Shown one piece after another: positions 37,992 to 47,952 of a DNA stretch of 64,000 nucleotides. The notes beneath the pieces are model-generated. The model saw only the letters and a program-made list of their open reading frames with translations, ran no database searches and was not told the DNA's origin. This stretch comes from Paracoccus acridae. Its GTDB lineage: Bacteria > Pseudomonadota > Alphaproteobacteria > Rhodobacterales > Rhodobacteraceae. Numbering within the stretch: position 1 is the stretch's first letter; every line of letters starts with the position of its first letter. Made by a program: the position numbers and the translations under genes. The stretch is from positions 62,001 to 126,000 of the forward strand of contig NZ_BMIV01000004.1 of NCBI RefSeq assembly GCF_014642735.1, in the 5' to 3' direction.

Positions 37992-39050
37992 TCAGACTTC
38001 CTCGGCGACCGGGTAATCGACATAGCCTTTCGGCCCGCTGCCATAGAAGGTGGCGGGATCCTGCTGGTTCAGCGACAGATCCTCGGCAAAGCGGCGGGGC
38101 AGGTCGGGCGTGGCGATGAAGTCCTTGCCGAAGGCCGCAGCGTCGGCGCGGCCCGACCGCACCAGTTCGCTGGCGCTGTCGCGGGTCAGCTTTTCGTTGG
38201 CGATGAGCACGCCGCCGAAAGCCGCCTTGATGTCGTCCATCAGGCTGTCGGCCCCCAGGTATTCGCGCAGGCAGATGAAGGCCAGGCCGCGCTGCTTCAT
38301 CTGGCGCGCCACATATGTGAACAGCGCCTTGGGATCGCTGTCGCCCATGTCGTGGTTGTCGCCGCGCGGGGCGAGGTGCAGGCCGACCCGGTCAGCGCCC
38401 CAGATGCCGATGGCGGCATCGACGATCTCGGTCAGGAAGCGGACGCGGTTCTCGATGGGGCCGCCATACTGGTCGGTGCGGCGGTTGGTGCTGTCCTGCA
38501 GGAACTGGTCGATCAAATAGCCGTTGGCCGCGTGGATCTCGACCCCGTCGAAACCCGCGCGCTTGGCGTTCTCGGCCCCCTTGCGATAGGCCTCGACGAT
38601 GCCCGCGATTTCGGCGGTTTCCAGGGCGCGGGGGGTCTCGTATTCCTTTTTCGGCCGGACAAGGCTGACGGTGCCCGCGGGCTTGATCGCGCTTGGCGCG
38701 ACGGGCAGTTCGCCATTCAGGAACATCGGGTCGGAAATGCGGCCCACATGCCACAATTGCAGAAAGATCAGCCCGCCCGCGTCATGGACGGCCTTGGTGA
38801 CCTGCTTCCAGCCTTCGACCTGTTCGTCGTTCCAGATGCCCGGCGTGTCGGCATAGCCCACGCCCATCGGCGTCACGCTGGTGGCTTCCGACAGGATCAG
38901 CCCGGCCCCGGCGCGCTGCGCGTAATATTCGGCCATCATCGCGTTCGGCACCCGTTCGGCTCCGGCCCGCGCGCGGGTCAAGGGCGCCATGACGATGCGG
39001 TTGCGAAGGGTCAGGGGTCCAATCTGGAGAGGATCGAAAAGGGTCGGCAT
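37992..39050 (-). CDS. Alkene reductase, old yellow enzyme family
   Basis: A 352-residue FMN-dependent ene-reductase. Family features: MPTLFDPLQIGPLTLRNRIV, MAPLTRARAG (FMN phosphate and Thr tuning flavin potential), LILSEATSVTP, QLWHVGRISDP, the catalytic pair FDGVEIHAANGYLIDQFLQD (His-Ala-Ala-Asn) and DSTNRRTDQYGGPIENRVRF. It reduces activated C=C bonds of enals, enones or nitroalkenes using NAD(P)H. NemA/OYE subclass is likely. It stands alone between cobS and tex; no regulator is adjacent. Confidence 0.93.
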   Translation of the reverse strand: MPTLFDPLQIGPLTLRNRIVMAPLTRARAGAERVPNAMMAEYYAQRAGAGLILSEATSVTPMGVGYADTPGIWNDEQVEGWKQVTKAVHDAGGLIFLQLWHVGRISDPMFLNGELPVAPSAIKPAGTVSLVRPKKEYETPRALETAEIAGIVEAYRKGAENAKRAGFDGVEIHAANGYLIDQFLQDSTNRRTDQYGGPIENRVRFLTEIVDAAIGIWGADRVGLHLAPRGDNHDMGDSDPKALFTYVARQMKQRGLAFICLREYLGADSLMDDIKAAFGGVLIANEKLTRDSASELVRSGRADAAAFGKDFIATPDLPRRFAEDLSLNQQDPATFYGSGPKGYVDYPVAEEV

Positions 39051-39186
39051 CTAAGGTCCTTTCAGTTCTTGCGTTCTGTGCAACTGTGTATCGCCAGGGT
39101 CCGTGTCAACATGATCCCGGCGCATGACAGCCTTGGCCTGGACGCCCTGGCCGGTTAGAACCACCTTCCGTTTCCCGGAGGATCCC

Positions 39187-41469
39187 ATGGACACAGCCGC
39201 CCGCATCGCCCGCACCATCGCGACCGAGATCAATGCCACCCCCGCCCAGGTCACGGCTGCGGCCGATCTGCTGGATGGCGGCGCGACGGTGCCCTTTGTG
39301 GCGCGATACCGGAAAGAGGCGACGGGCGGCCTGGACGACACGCAGTTGCGCACGCTGTCGGACCGCCTGGCCTATCTGCGGGACATGGAGGCGAGGCGGG
39401 CGGCGATCCTCAATTCCATCAAGGACCAGGGCAAGCTGACCGACGACCTGGCCCGCGCCATCGCCGGGGCGGAAACGAAATCCGCGCTGGAGGACATTTA
39501 CCTGCCCTTCAAGCCCAAGCGGCGCACCAAGGCGATGATCGCGCGGGAAAACGGGTTGGAGCCGCTGCTGCGCGCGATCCAGGACGACCGCGCGGCCGAT
39601 CCGGCCGCGCTTGCCGCGGGCTATGTGATCGGGGCGGTGGCCGACGTGAAGGCCGCGTTGGACGGCGCGCGCGACATCCTGGTCGAGGAACTGTCGGAAA
39701 ACGCCGCGCTGCTGGGCGCCTTGCGCGACTTCATGCGGGCCGAGGCCTTTATCGCCGCCAAGCTGATCGCGGGCAAGGAAACCGCAGGCGCGAAGTTCAG
39801 CGACTATTTCGACCATCGGGAAAAATGGTCGGCCATCCCCTCGCACCGGGCGCTGGCGATCCTGCGTGCGGCGAAGGAAGAAGTCGTCACCATCGACATC
39901 GCGCCCGACCCCGAAACCGGCGCTCAGCGGGCCGAGGGCATCGTGGCGCAGGCCATCGGCATCCGGGGCAGCGCGCCGGGCGATCAATGGCTGCGGCAGG
40001 TGGCGGGCTGGACCTGGCGCGTCCGGCTGTCCAACACGATGTATATCGACCTGATGACCGAATTGCGCAAACGCGCGCATGACGAGGCGATCCGCGTCTT
40101 CGGTCGCAACCTGCGCGACCTGCTGCTGGCCGCGCCTGCTGGCGCGCGGGTGACGCTGGGCATCGACCCCGGCATCCGCACCGGCTGCAAGATTGCGGTC
40201 GTGGACGCGACCGGCAAGCTGCTGGACACGGCGACCATCTATCCCTTCCAGCCGAAGAACGACCTGCGGGGGGCCGAGGCGACGCTTCTGGCGCTGATCG
40301 CGAAACATGGCGCGGATCTGGTCGCCATCGGCAACGGCACCGCCAGCCGAGAGACCGAGCGCCTTGTGGCCGAGGTGCTGAAGCGCCTGCCCAAGGGTGT
40401 GAAGGCGCCGACCAAGGTGATCGTGTCCGAGGCGGGCGCCTCGGTCTATTCCGCGTCGGAACTGGCCGCCAAGGAGTTCCCGCAGCTTGATGTGTCGCTG
40501 CGCGGCGCGGTGTCGATCGCCCGGCGACTGCAGGATCCGCTGGCCGAACTGGTCAAGGTGCCGCCCGAATCCATCGGCGTCGGCCAATACCAGCACGATG
40601 TGGACCAGCGGCAGCTTGCCAAGACGCTGGAAGCCGTGGTCGAGGATGCGGTGAACGCCGTCGGCGTGGACCTGAACACGGCATCCGCCCCGCTGCTGGC
40701 CCATGTCGCGGGACTGGGGCCGTCGCTGGCGCAGAACATCGTGGCCTGGCGCGACGAAAACGGCGCCTTCCCGTCGCGCGCGGCGCTGAAGAAGGTCGCG
40801 GGCCTTGGACCGCGCGCCTTCGAACAATGCGCAGGCTTTCTGCGCATCCGCGACGGCAAGGAGCCGCTGGACGCATCCGCCGTCCACCCCGAGGCTTACG
40901 GCGTCGCCCGCAGGATCGTGGCCGCCTGCGGGCGCGACATCCGCGCAATTATGGGCGACGGTGCCGCCCTGAAGGGCATCCGCGCCGAACAGTTCGTGGA
41001 CGATCATTTCGGCCTGCCCACCATACGCGACATCCTGTCCGAACTGGAAAAGCCCGGCCGCGACCCGCGCCCCAGCTTCGTCACCGCCAGCTTCGCCGAG
41101 GGCGTGAACGAGATCACCGACCTGAAGCCCGGCATGACCCTGGAAGGAACGGTCACGAACGTCGCGGCCTTCGGGGCCTTCGTGGACATAGGCGTCCACC
41201 AGGACGGGCTGGTCCATGTCAGCCAGCTTGCCAACCGCTTCGTCAAGGATCCGAACGAGGTGGTGAAGGTCGGCGACGTGGTCCGCGTCCGCGTGACCGA
41301 GGTGGACGTGCCCCGCAAGCGCATCGGCCTGACGATGCGGACCGACGGCGAGGCCGCGAAACCCACGCAGAAGCCGCAAGGATCGGCAGGCCGCGCCACG
41401 GCTGCCCCCAAAACGGCCGGTCAGGGCGGATTCGGGGCTGCCCTGGCCGAAGCGATGCGGCGGAAATAG
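39187..41469 (+). CDS. tex: Transcription accessory protein Tex
   Basis: A 760-residue RNA-binding protein. It begins MDTAARIARTIATEINATPA; the N-domain includes VPFVARYRKEATGGLDDTQL. A YqgF/RuvC-like domain (TLGIDPGIRTGCKIAVVDAT at about 322), helix-hairpin-helix repeats (LVKVPPESIGVGQYQHDVDQ and VAGLGPSLAQNIVAWRDENG) and a C-terminal S1 domain (GTVTNVAAFGAFVDIGVHQD) are in the usual order. It influences transcription elongation and RNA turnover. ATG 39187 is preceded by CGGAGGAT; the frame opening 21 codons earlier is ignored. Confidence 0.95.
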   Translation: MDTAARIARTIATEINATPAQVTAAADLLDGGATVPFVARYRKEATGGLDDTQLRTLSDRLAYLRDMEARRAAILNSIKDQGKLTDDLARAIAGAETKSALEDIYLPFKPKRRTKAMIARENGLEPLLRAIQDDRAADPAALAAGYVIGAVADVKAALDGARDILVEELSENAALLGALRDFMRAEAFIAAKLIAGKETAGAKFSDYFDHREKWSAIPSHRALAILRAAKEEVVTIDIAPDPETGAQRAEGIVAQAIGIRGSAPGDQWLRQVAGWTWRVRLSNTMYIDLMTELRKRAHDEAIRVFGRNLRDLLLAAPAGARVTLGIDPGIRTGCKIAVVDATGKLLDTATIYPFQPKNDLRGAEATLLALIAKHGADLVAIGNGTASRETERLVAEVLKRLPKGVKAPTKVIVSEAGASVYSASELAAKEFPQLDVSLRGAVSIARRLQDPLAELVKVPPESIGVGQYQHDVDQRQLAKTLEAVVEDAVNAVGVDLNTASAPLLAHVAGLGPSLAQNIVAWRDENGAFPSRAALKKVAGLGPRAFEQCAGFLRIRDGKEPLDASAVHPEAYGVARRIVAACGRDIRAIMGDGAALKGIRAEQFVDDHFGLPTIRDILSELEKPGRDPRPSFVTASFAEGVNEITDLKPGMTLEGTVTNVAAFGAFVDIGVHQDGLVHVSQLANRFVKDPNEVVKVGDVVRVRVTEVDVPRKRIGLTMRTDGEAAKPTQKPQGSAGRATAAPKTAGQGGFGAALAEAMRRK

Positions 41470-41539
41470 GGATCTTTTCGTCCCCACGGATCCAGCACGG
41501 CCCGGCCATCGTTCGGTGCCGTGGTGATCGGGGGGCGCG

Positions 41540-41764
41540 ATGCAGATCAGGATCCAGGTCGAACTCGAATGCAGGTTCACGACCCCGGGACCGGCGTTCC
41601 TTGCGGTCGAGGCCGCCGGAGCCTTCAGGCAGGAGATCAGCAAGGCGTCGATCGACTTTGGCCGGGTCGAACATCTTGCCCGTGTCCCGGGCGAGGAAGG
41701 GATCGGCGAGAAGATCATCATCCGCACCGCCTCCCAGATCGTCAGCGTCACACCCGGAGGATGA
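41540..41764 (+). pseudogene. Truncated N-terminal relic of a transglutaminase-like protein
   Basis: A 74-residue frame from ATG 41540. The sequence (MQIRIQVELECRFTTPGPAF; VEHLARVPGEEGIGEKIIIR) resembles the N-terminal beta domain of bacterial transglutaminase-like proteins of about 270 residues. The frame ends at TGA 41764 before any Cys-His-Asp catalytic core, and none of that core follows in the next 150 bases. I read it as a deletion remnant. It could still be expressed as a short protein. The family link is from memory of the pattern, so confidence is modest. Confidence 0.5.
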
Positions 41765-41845
41765 GCGCGCAGGCAGGGCCATGGGGCCCATCCTGCCGCA
41801 AGCTCGGGCTGTTGACCGCAGGGTTGCCAGGGCGCAGGCTTCGCC

Positions 41846-41875
41846 TTGACGACGGCCATGTGAGCAGATTATAGA
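41846..41875 (+). promoter_or_regulatory. Promoter of the ivd (leucine degradation) gene
   Basis: TTGACG (41846-41851) and TATAGA (41870-41875) are separated by 18 bases. The predicted start near 41882 falls inside the palindrome at 41878-41891. A GGAGGGG ribosome site (41900-41906) then precedes ATG 41914. Confidence 0.6.
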
Positions 41876-41877
41876 AA

Positions 41878-41891
41878 TGAACGGTCGTTCA
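41878..41891. promoter_or_regulatory. Palindromic operator TGAACGGTCGTTCA
   Basis: A 14-base palindrome with six-base arms (TGAACG / CGTTCA) around GT, overlapping the predicted ivd transcription start. The TGAACGnnCGTTCA form is typical of TetR-family repressors of acyl-CoA and branched-chain degradation. Position at +1 implies repression. No such regulator gene is adjacent. Confidence 0.6.
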
Positions 41892-41913
41892 ATAAAAGCG
41901 GAGGGGATGCGCG

Positions 41914-43074
41914 ATGTTCACGCGGGGGATGGAATTCGACCTGGGCGAGGATGTGAACGCCTTGCGCGACATGGTGCATCGTTGGGCGCAGGACCGCGTC
42001 AAGCCCATCGCCGCCGAGGTTGACCGCACGAACGCTTTCCCCAACGAGTTGTGGACCGAGATGGGTGACCTGGGCCTTCTGGGCATCACCGTCCCCGAGG
42101 AATTCGGCGGCGCGGGCATGGGCTATCTGGCCCATGTGATCGCGACCGAGGAAATCGCCCGGGCATCCGCCAGCGTCAGCCTGTCCTATGGTGCGCATTC
42201 GAACCTTTGCGTGAACCAGATCAAGCTGAACGGCACCGACGAACAGCGCCGCAAGTATCTGCCCGACCTGTGCAGCGGCAAGGCTGTCGGCGCCCTTGCC
42301 ATGTCCGAGGAGGGCGCGGGCAGCGACGTGGTGTCGATGAAGCTGCGGGCGGAAAAGAAGAACGACCGCTATGTCCTGAACGGCAGCAAATACTGGATCA
42401 CCAACGCCCCCGACGCCCATACCCTGGTCGTCTATGCCAAGACCGACCCGGATGCGGGCAGCAAGGGCATCACCGCCTTTATCGTCGAACGGGGGATGGC
42501 GGGGTTCAGCACCTCTCCGCATTTCGACAAGCTGGGGATGCGCGGGTCCAACACGGGCGAGCTGATCTTCGAGAATTGCGAGATCCCCTTCGAGAATGTC
42601 CTGGGCGAGGAAGGCCGCGGCGTGCGCGTGCTGATGTCGGGCCTGGATTACGAACGGCTGGTGTTGTCGGGCATCGGCACCGGCATCATGGCCGCCTGTC
42701 TGGACGAGGTGATGCCTTACGTCCGCGACCGCAAGCAGTTCGGCCAGCCGATCGGCTCGTTCCAGCTGATGCAGGGCAAGATCGCCGACATGTATGTCGC
42801 GCTGAACACCGCCCGCGCCTACGTCTATGAGGTCGCGCGCGCCTGCGACGCGGGCAAGGTGACCCGGCAGGACGCGGCGGGCGCCGTGCTTTACGCCAGC
42901 GAACAGGCGATGGTGCAGGCGCATCAGGCCGTGCAGGCGCTTGGCGGGGCCGGGTTCCTGAACGACAGCGTGGTCAGCCGCCTGTTCCGCGACGCCAAGC
43001 TGATGGAGATCGGCGCGGGCACCAGCGAAATCCGCCGGATGCTGATCGGCCGCGAATTGCTGGGCCTGGTCTGA
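41914..43074 (+). CDS. ivd: Isovaleryl-CoA dehydrogenase
   Basis: FAD enzyme that oxidises isovaleryl-CoA to 3-methylcrotonyl-CoA in leucine breakdown. The 386-residue chain has the acyl-CoA dehydrogenase blocks: [80 protein letters not shown] and [20 protein letters not shown] with [17 protein letters not shown]. The catalytic Glu of the IVD subclass sits in [12 protein letters not shown] (cf. GLDLERLVL in human IVD) rather than in the later helix used by other members. That and the downstream mcc genes settle the substrate. It overlaps the next gene by one base. Confidence 0.95.
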   Translation: MFTRGMEFDLGEDVNALRDMVHRWAQDRVKPIAAEVDRTNAFPNELWTEMGDLGLLGITVPEEFGGAGMGYLAHVIATEEIARASASVSLSYGAHSNLCVNQIKLNGTDEQRRKYLPDLCSGKAVGALAMSEEGAGSDVVSMKLRAEKKNDRYVLNGSKYWITNAPDAHTLVVYAKTDPDAGSKGITAFIVERGMAGFSTSPHFDKLGMRGSNTGELIFENCEIPFENVLGEEGRGVRVLMSGLDYERLVLSGIGTGIMAACLDEVMPYVRDRKQFGQPIGSFQLMQGKIADMYVALNTARAYVYEVARACDAGKVTRQDAAGAVLYASEQAMVQAHQAVQALGGAGFLNDSVVSRLFRDAKLMEIGAGTSEIRRMLIGRELLGLV

Positions 43075-43535
43075 TGCGCGTCCTTCTGGCCTGGGCGCTG
43101 CTTGCTTCGCCGGTCTTGGCGCAGGATGCGGAAACGCTGGCGGTAGATGCCTCGATCGTCGAAGCTTGCGTGGCCGACACCCCGGCAGGAGAGTTGACGC
43201 CCGCCTGCATCGGCGCCGCCGCCAAGGAATGCCAGCAGGCACCGGGCGGCGATACCACCATCGGCATCGTGCAATGCGTCATGGCCGAACACGCCGCCTG
43301 GGACGAGGCGCTGAATCGCGAATACAGGGAAACCCGCGCGGCCTATGGCGAGGATGAAACCGCCGCCGCCAGCCTGCTTGCCGCGCAACGGGCCTGGATC
43401 GCCTGGCGCGATGCCGAATGTGCGTTCCAGTATGACCGCTATGGCGGCGGCTCGATGCGGTCCGTGGCCGCCGCCAACTGCAAGATGAGCATGACGGCCA
43501 TGCGCACCCTGGAACTGAAGGCGCTGCGCGGATGA
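43074..43535 (+). CDS. LprI-type (DUF1311) exported protein
   Basis: A 153-residue secreted protein. Signal peptide [16 protein letters not shown] (cleavage after VLA). The mature domain has the LprI/DUF1311 layout: W-D-x-x-L-N-x-x-Y (AAWDEALNREYRETRAAYGE), LLAAQRAWIAWRDAECAF and a final N-C-x-M segment. Six Cys in the mature part suggest disulfides. In mycobacteria a member inhibits lysozyme; the role here is unknown. ATG overlaps the ivd stop (TGATG), an unexpected coupling of an envelope protein to a leucine catabolic enzyme. Confidence 0.82.
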   Translation: MRVLLAWALLASPVLAQDAETLAVDASIVEACVADTPAGELTPACIGAAAKECQQAPGGDTTIGIVQCVMAEHAAWDEALNREYRETRAAYGEDETAAASLLAAQRAWIAWRDAECAFQYDRYGGGSMRSVAAANCKMSMTAMRTLELKALRG

Positions 43536-43579
43536 TGGGAGGGCGCCGCAACCCGATCGGCAGGCGCCCCGCCGGGGCG

Positions 43580-44194
43580 TCAGAACTTCATCACATAGCT
43601 GACGCCCGCCACGACCGGGTTTACCTCGACCTGGCCGATGTCGCCGCCGTTCAGCGTCACGTCGGCGTCGATGTCGATCCAGCGCAGGTCGGCGCGCAGG
43701 GCCGAACGGTCGTTGATCCAGTAGTCAGTGCCCAGATGCGCGGCCAGGCCCCAGCTGTTCTTCACGCGCAGGTCGCTGCCCGCCAGCGGCCCCCTGGCTT
43801 CCGCGTCGAAGAAGCCGGTGAAGTTCACGCCGATGCCCACGAAGGGCTTCAACTGCGGCGTGGCGTCGAAATGATATTGCAGCGACACGACCGGCGGCAG
43901 GTGCTTGACGCTGCCGATCTCGGCCCCGTTCGAACGGATCGAATGCTTGAAGGGCAGGGCGGCCAGAAGCTCGACCCCGATATTGTCGCGGATGAAATAT
44001 TCGACGGTGATCTGCGGACGGGTGTTGTCGCCGATGCTGACCGGAACCGTGCCGCCGACCAGGGCGCCATTGTCGGACTTGGGATTCACATTGGCCAGGC
44101 CCAGACCCAGGGTCAGGTCGCCCGCCTGCTGCGCAGCCGCCGGGGAAATGGCAGCCAGAACGGCCACGGCGGCAAGGCACGGAATTTTCATCAT
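43580..44194 (-). CDS. ompW: OmpW family outer-membrane protein
   Basis: A 204-residue precursor of an eight-stranded beta-barrel. Signal peptide MMKIPCLAAVAVLAAISPAA ending AAA-Q; strands alternate throughout. OmpW signatures: RPQITVEYFIRDNIGVELLA, HLPPVVSLQYHFDATPQLKP, PFVGIGVNFTGFF, and a C-terminal strand ending in Phe (VVAGVSYVMKF) for BAM recognition. OmpW forms a hydrophobic channel. It sits in reverse orientation inside the leucine degradation cluster, between lprI-like and mccB, and separates ivd from the rest. Confidence 0.93.
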   Translation of the reverse strand: MMKIPCLAAVAVLAAISPAAAQQAGDLTLGLGLANVNPKSDNGALVGGTVPVSIGDNTRPQITVEYFIRDNIGVELLAALPFKHSIRSNGAEIGSVKHLPPVVSLQYHFDATPQLKPFVGIGVNFTGFFDAEARGPLAGSDLRVKNSWGLAAHLGTDYWINDRSALRADLRWIDIDADVTLNGGDIGQVEVNPVVAGVSYVMKF

Positions 44195-44325
44195 ACGACT
44201 CCTTCAAAGGTTACCGATTGCTGCCTGGACGCGGCGTACGGCCGAAAACATGATCTGGATCAAACCGCTGTGAAGATAAGCTCGGCTGCGACACTGCGCC
44301 GCGCCTCCCTTGGGAAAGCCTGCCC

Positions 44326-45930
44326 ATGAAGCTGACATCCTCTGCCCTGACGACATCGGACATTTTCCGCGCCAACCGCGAGGCGCATCTGGCGCTGATC
44401 GAGGTCGCCCGTCAGGCGGCCTTGGCCGCTGCCGCCGGAGGCGGCCCCAAGGCGATGGAACGCCATACAAGCCGCGGCAAGATGCCGCCGCGCGAACGGG
44501 TGGCGAACCTGCTGGACGCCGGCAGCCCGTTCCTGGAAATCGGCGCCACGGCGGCGCATGGCATGTATGACGGCGCGGCCCCCGGCGCGGGCGTGATCGC
44601 GGGCATAGGACGGGTGCATGGCCAGGATGTGATGGTCGTGGCCAATGACGCGACGGTGAAGGGCGGCACCTATTACCCCCTGTCGGTCAAGAAGCACCTG
44701 CGCGCCCAGGAAATCGCCGAACAATGCCATCTGCCCTGCGTTTATCTGGTCGATTCGGGCGGTGCCAACCTGCCCAACCAGGACGAGGTCTTTCCCGACC
44801 GCGACCATTTCGGCCGCATCTTCTTCAACCAGGCGCAGATGAGCGCGAAGGGCATCCCGCAGATCGCCGTGGTCATGGGCAGTTGCACGGCAGGCGGCGC
44901 CTATGTGCCAGCCATGTCGGACGTCACCATCATCGTGCGCAACCAGGGCACGATCTTCCTGGCCGGTCCGCCCCTTGTGCGCGCCGCCACCGGAGAGGTC
45001 GTCAGCGCCGAGGATCTGGGCGGCGGCGATGTCCATACCCGCCTGTCCGGCGTGGCCGACTATCTGGCCGAGGATGACGGCCATGCCCTCGCCATGGCCC
45101 GCCGCGCCATCGGCAGCCTGAACCGCCGGATGCCCGACAGCGTCGTCTGGCAGTCGCCCGAACCCCCGGCCTTCGATCCCGAGGAGATCCTGGGCGTCGT
45201 CCCCGCCGACCTGCGCACCCCCTACGACATCCGCGAGGTGATCGCCCGCGTGGTGGACGGCTCGCGTTTCGACGAATTCAAGGCCCGCTTCGGCGAGACG
45301 CTGGTCACGGGCTTTGCCCATGTCGAGGGCTGCCCGGTTGGCATCGTCGCCAACAATGGCGTGCTGTTCTCGGAAGCGGCGCAGAAGGGCGCGCATTTCA
45401 TCGAACTGTGCAGCCAACGGTCCATTCCGCTGGTCTTCCTGCAGAACATCACCGGCTTCATGGTCGGGCGCAAATACGAGAACGAAGGCATCGCCCGCCA
45501 CGGCGCCAAGATGGTCACGGCGGTCGCCACGACCAATGTCCCCAAGATCACCATGCTGGTCGGCGGCAGCTTCGGCGCGGGCAACTATGGCATGGCGGGC
45601 CGCGCCTATTCCCCGCGCTTCCTCTGGACCTGGCCTAATTCGCGCATCAGCGTGATGGGCGGCGAACAGGCCGCAGGCGTTCTGGCCACCGTCCGCCGCG
45701 AGGGGATCGAGCGCCAGGGCGGCACTTGGTCCCCCGAGGAGGAGGCCGAGTTCAAGCGCCCCACGATCGAGATGTTCGACCGCCAGTCCCACCCGCTCTA
45801 CGCCTCGGCCCGGCTCTGGGACGACGGCATCATCGACCCGCGCAAGACCCGCGACGTTCTGGCCCTGTCGCTGCGCGCCAGCTTGAATGCCCCCATCGAA
45901 CCGACGCGCTTCGGCGTCTTCAGGATGTAG
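44326..45930 (+). CDS. mccB: Methylcrotonoyl-CoA carboxylase beta subunit
   Basis: Carboxyltransferase that makes 3-methylglutaconyl-CoA from 3-methylcrotonyl-CoA. The 534 residues match MCC beta: [60 protein letters not shown] (an MCC-beta hallmark), [40 protein letters not shown] and [20 protein letters not shown], ending with [13 protein letters not shown]. 131 bases separate it from the divergent ompW. About 90 bases with a repeat element lie between it and mccA. Confidence 0.96.
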   Translation: MKLTSSALTTSDIFRANREAHLALIEVARQAALAAAAGGGPKAMERHTSRGKMPPRERVANLLDAGSPFLEIGATAAHGMYDGAAPGAGVIAGIGRVHGQDVMVVANDATVKGGTYYPLSVKKHLRAQEIAEQCHLPCVYLVDSGGANLPNQDEVFPDRDHFGRIFFNQAQMSAKGIPQIAVVMGSCTAGGAYVPAMSDVTIIVRNQGTIFLAGPPLVRAATGEVVSAEDLGGGDVHTRLSGVADYLAEDDGHALAMARRAIGSLNRRMPDSVVWQSPEPPAFDPEEILGVVPADLRTPYDIREVIARVVDGSRFDEFKARFGETLVTGFAHVEGCPVGIVANNGVLFSEAAQKGAHFIELCSQRSIPLVFLQNITGFMVGRKYENEGIARHGAKMVTAVATTNVPKITMLVGGSFGAGNYGMAGRAYSPRFLWTWPNSRISVMGGEQAAGVLATVRREGIERQGGTWSPEEEAEFKRPTIEMFDRQSHPLYASARLWDDGIIDPRKTRDVLALSLRASLNAPIEPTRFGVFRM

Positions 45931-45956
45931 GCCGATGCATCATCCATCTTCTGTGT

Positions 45957-45996
45957 CCAAATATCCCGCGGGGGTCCGGGGGCGCGAAGCCCCCGG
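45957..45996. repeat. Dispersed AAATATCC-plus-hairpin intergenic element, copy 2
   Basis: CCAAATATCCCGCGGGGG (45957-45974) is followed by an 8-bp inverted repeat CCGGGGGC / GCCCCCGG (45976-45983, 45989-45996; loop GCGAA). It fills most of the mccB-mccA gap. Same arrangement as the copy at 9607. Confidence 0.65.
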
Positions 45997-46023
45997 CTTG
46001 GCCCGCCACACGCAGGTGCCGCC

Positions 46024-47952
46024 ATGTTCCAGAAAATCCTGATCGCCAACCGGGGCGAGATCGCCTGCCGCGTCATCGACACCGCCCGCAGGCTGGGCAT
46101 CCGCACGGTCGCGGTCTTTTCGGACGCCGACCGCGCCGCCCGCCATGTCGCGATGGCTGACGAGGCCGTCCAAATCGGCGGTCCTGCGCCCAAGGACAGC
46201 TACCTGCGCGGCGATGCGATCATCCGGGCTGCGCTTGATACCGGGGCGCAGGCGATCCATCCGGGCTATGGCTTCCTGTCCGAGAACCCGGATTTCGTCG
46301 ATGCGGTGACGGCCGCGGGCCTGGTCTTCATCGGCCCCTCGGCCGATGCGATCCGGGCGATGGGTCTGAAGGACGCGGCCAAGGCGCTGATGGCCCAGGC
46401 CGGCGTCCCGGTCGTGCCCGGCTATCACGGGGAAAACCAGGATCCCGCCTATCTTGAGGAACAGGCGGGCCAGGTCGGCTATCCGGTGCTGATCAAGGCC
46501 GTGGCGGGCGGCGGCGGCAAGGGGATGCGCCTTGTCGAGCGTCCGGCCGACTTCGCCGCCGCGCTGCAATCTGCACAGGGCGAGGCCGCGACGGCCTTCG
46601 GCAACCCTGCCGTCCTGATCGAGAAATACATCCAGCAGCCCCGCCATATCGAGGTGCAGGTCTTCGGCGACGGCACCAAGGCCGTCCACCTGTTCGAACG
46701 CGACTGCTCCCTGCAGCGCCGCCACCAGAAGGTGATCGAGGAAGCGCCCGCCCCCGGCATGACGCCGGAAATGCGTCAGGCCATGGGCGATGCGGCAGTG
46801 CGGGCCGCCGAGGCCATCGGCTATGCCGGTGCGGGCACCATCGAGTTCATCGTGGACGGCAGCCAGGGCCTGCGCCCCGATGGCTTCTGGTTCATGGAGA
46901 TGAACACCCGCCTTCAGGTCGAACACCCGGTGACCGAGGCGATCACCGGCGTCGATCTGGTCGAATGGCAGCTGCGCGTCGCCAGCGGCGAACCCTTGCC
47001 CGCGCGGCAAGACGACCTGACCATCAACGGCCATGCCTTCGAGGCCCGCCTTTATGCCGAGGACGTGCCCGCGGGCTTCCTGCCCGCCACTGGCCGCCTG
47101 GCGCATCTGCGCTTTGCCGACGATGCCCGCAACGAAACCGGCGTGCGCCAGGGCGACACGATCAGCCCCTGGTATGATCCGATGATCGCCAAGGTCGTCA
47201 CCTGGGGCAAGACCCGCGCCATCGCGCTGAGCAAGCTGGAAGCAGCCCTTGTCGATACCGAGGTCGCGGGCACCGTCACCAATATCGACTTCCTGATCGC
47301 CCTTGCGCGGCACGACGGCTTCCGCAAGGGCGAGGTCGATACCGGCCTGATCGCCCGCGACCTCGACGCGCTTGTCGCGGCGTCCGAACCCCAGCCCGCA
47401 GCCCGCGCCCTTGCCGTCATCGGGCTTGCGGGTCTTGCCGATCCCCAGGTCAAGGGCGGCATGACCCTGTGGCAGCCCCTGCGGCGCACGATCCACTGGC
47501 AGGGCGGGCAGGCCGTGCTGGAGGTCCTGGGCCCCGGCGCGGCCCGTGTGACGCTGGACGGCCAGCCGCATGAGGTCCGCTGGCAGGGCGACCGCTGGTG
47601 GGTGGACGGCAGCCTTTGCCGCCACCGCATCACCGCCCATGACAGCGGCGTCAGCGTCTTCGGCGCGGGCAGCCTGCATCTGGCGCCGCTGGACCCGCTG
47701 GATCGGCAGGCCGATGCCGGGGCAGGGGCGGCGCTGACGCTCTCGCCCATGCCGGGACTGGTGAAATCGGTCGAGGTCATCGCCGGGCAGGCTGTGAAGA
47801 CAGGCGACCGGTTGTGCGTGCTGGAGGCGATGAAGATGGAACACAGCCTGACCGCCGCCCGCGACGGCGTGGTGGCCGAGGTGCTGGCGCAAGCGGGCGA
47901 TCAGGTCGAAGCCGGCGCCCCCTTGATCCGGTTGGAGGAAGAGGATGCCTGA
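46024..47952 (+). CDS. mccA: Methylcrotonoyl-CoA carboxylase alpha subunit (biotin-containing)
   Basis: Biotin carboxylase/carrier chain for MccB. The 642 residues run: MFQKILIANRGEIACRVIDT (BC N-domain), ATP-grasp with KAVAGGGGKGMRLVERPADF and EMNTRLQVEHPVTEAITGVD, BC C-domain, an MCC-type BT region (about 480-560) and a biotinyl domain with VLEAMKMEHSL (Lys biotinylated). It is homologous to, but clearly distinct from, the pccA encoded earlier. Its last eight bases are the start of the GST gene (ATGCCTGA). Confidence 0.96.
   Translation: MFQKILIANRGEIACRVIDTARRLGIRTVAVFSDADRAARHVAMADEAVQIGGPAPKDSYLRGDAIIRAALDTGAQAIHPGYGFLSENPDFVDAVTAAGLVFIGPSADAIRAMGLKDAAKALMAQAGVPVVPGYHGENQDPAYLEEQAGQVGYPVLIKAVAGGGGKGMRLVERPADFAAALQSAQGEAATAFGNPAVLIEKYIQQPRHIEVQVFGDGTKAVHLFERDCSLQRRHQKVIEEAPAPGMTPEMRQAMGDAAVRAAEAIGYAGAGTIEFIVDGSQGLRPDGFWFMEMNTRLQVEHPVTEAITGVDLVEWQLRVASGEPLPARQDDLTINGHAFEARLYAEDVPAGFLPATGRLAHLRFADDARNETGVRQGDTISPWYDPMIAKVVTWGKTRAIALSKLEAALVDTEVAGTVTNIDFLIALARHDGFRKGEVDTGLIARDLDALVAASEPQPAARALAVIGLAGLADPQVKGGMTLWQPLRRTIHWQGGQAVLEVLGPGAARVTLDGQPHEVRWQGDRWWVDGSLCRHRITAHDSGVSVFGAGSLHLAPLDPLDRQADAGAGAALTLSPMPGLVKSVEVIAGQAVKTGDRLCVLEAMKMEHSLTAARDGVVAEVLAQAGDQVEAGAPLIRLEEEDA

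Noticed and set aside
39106..41859. A 917-codon minus-strand frame opposite tex
   Set aside because: Antisense to tex, which has complete domains; no family resemblance.
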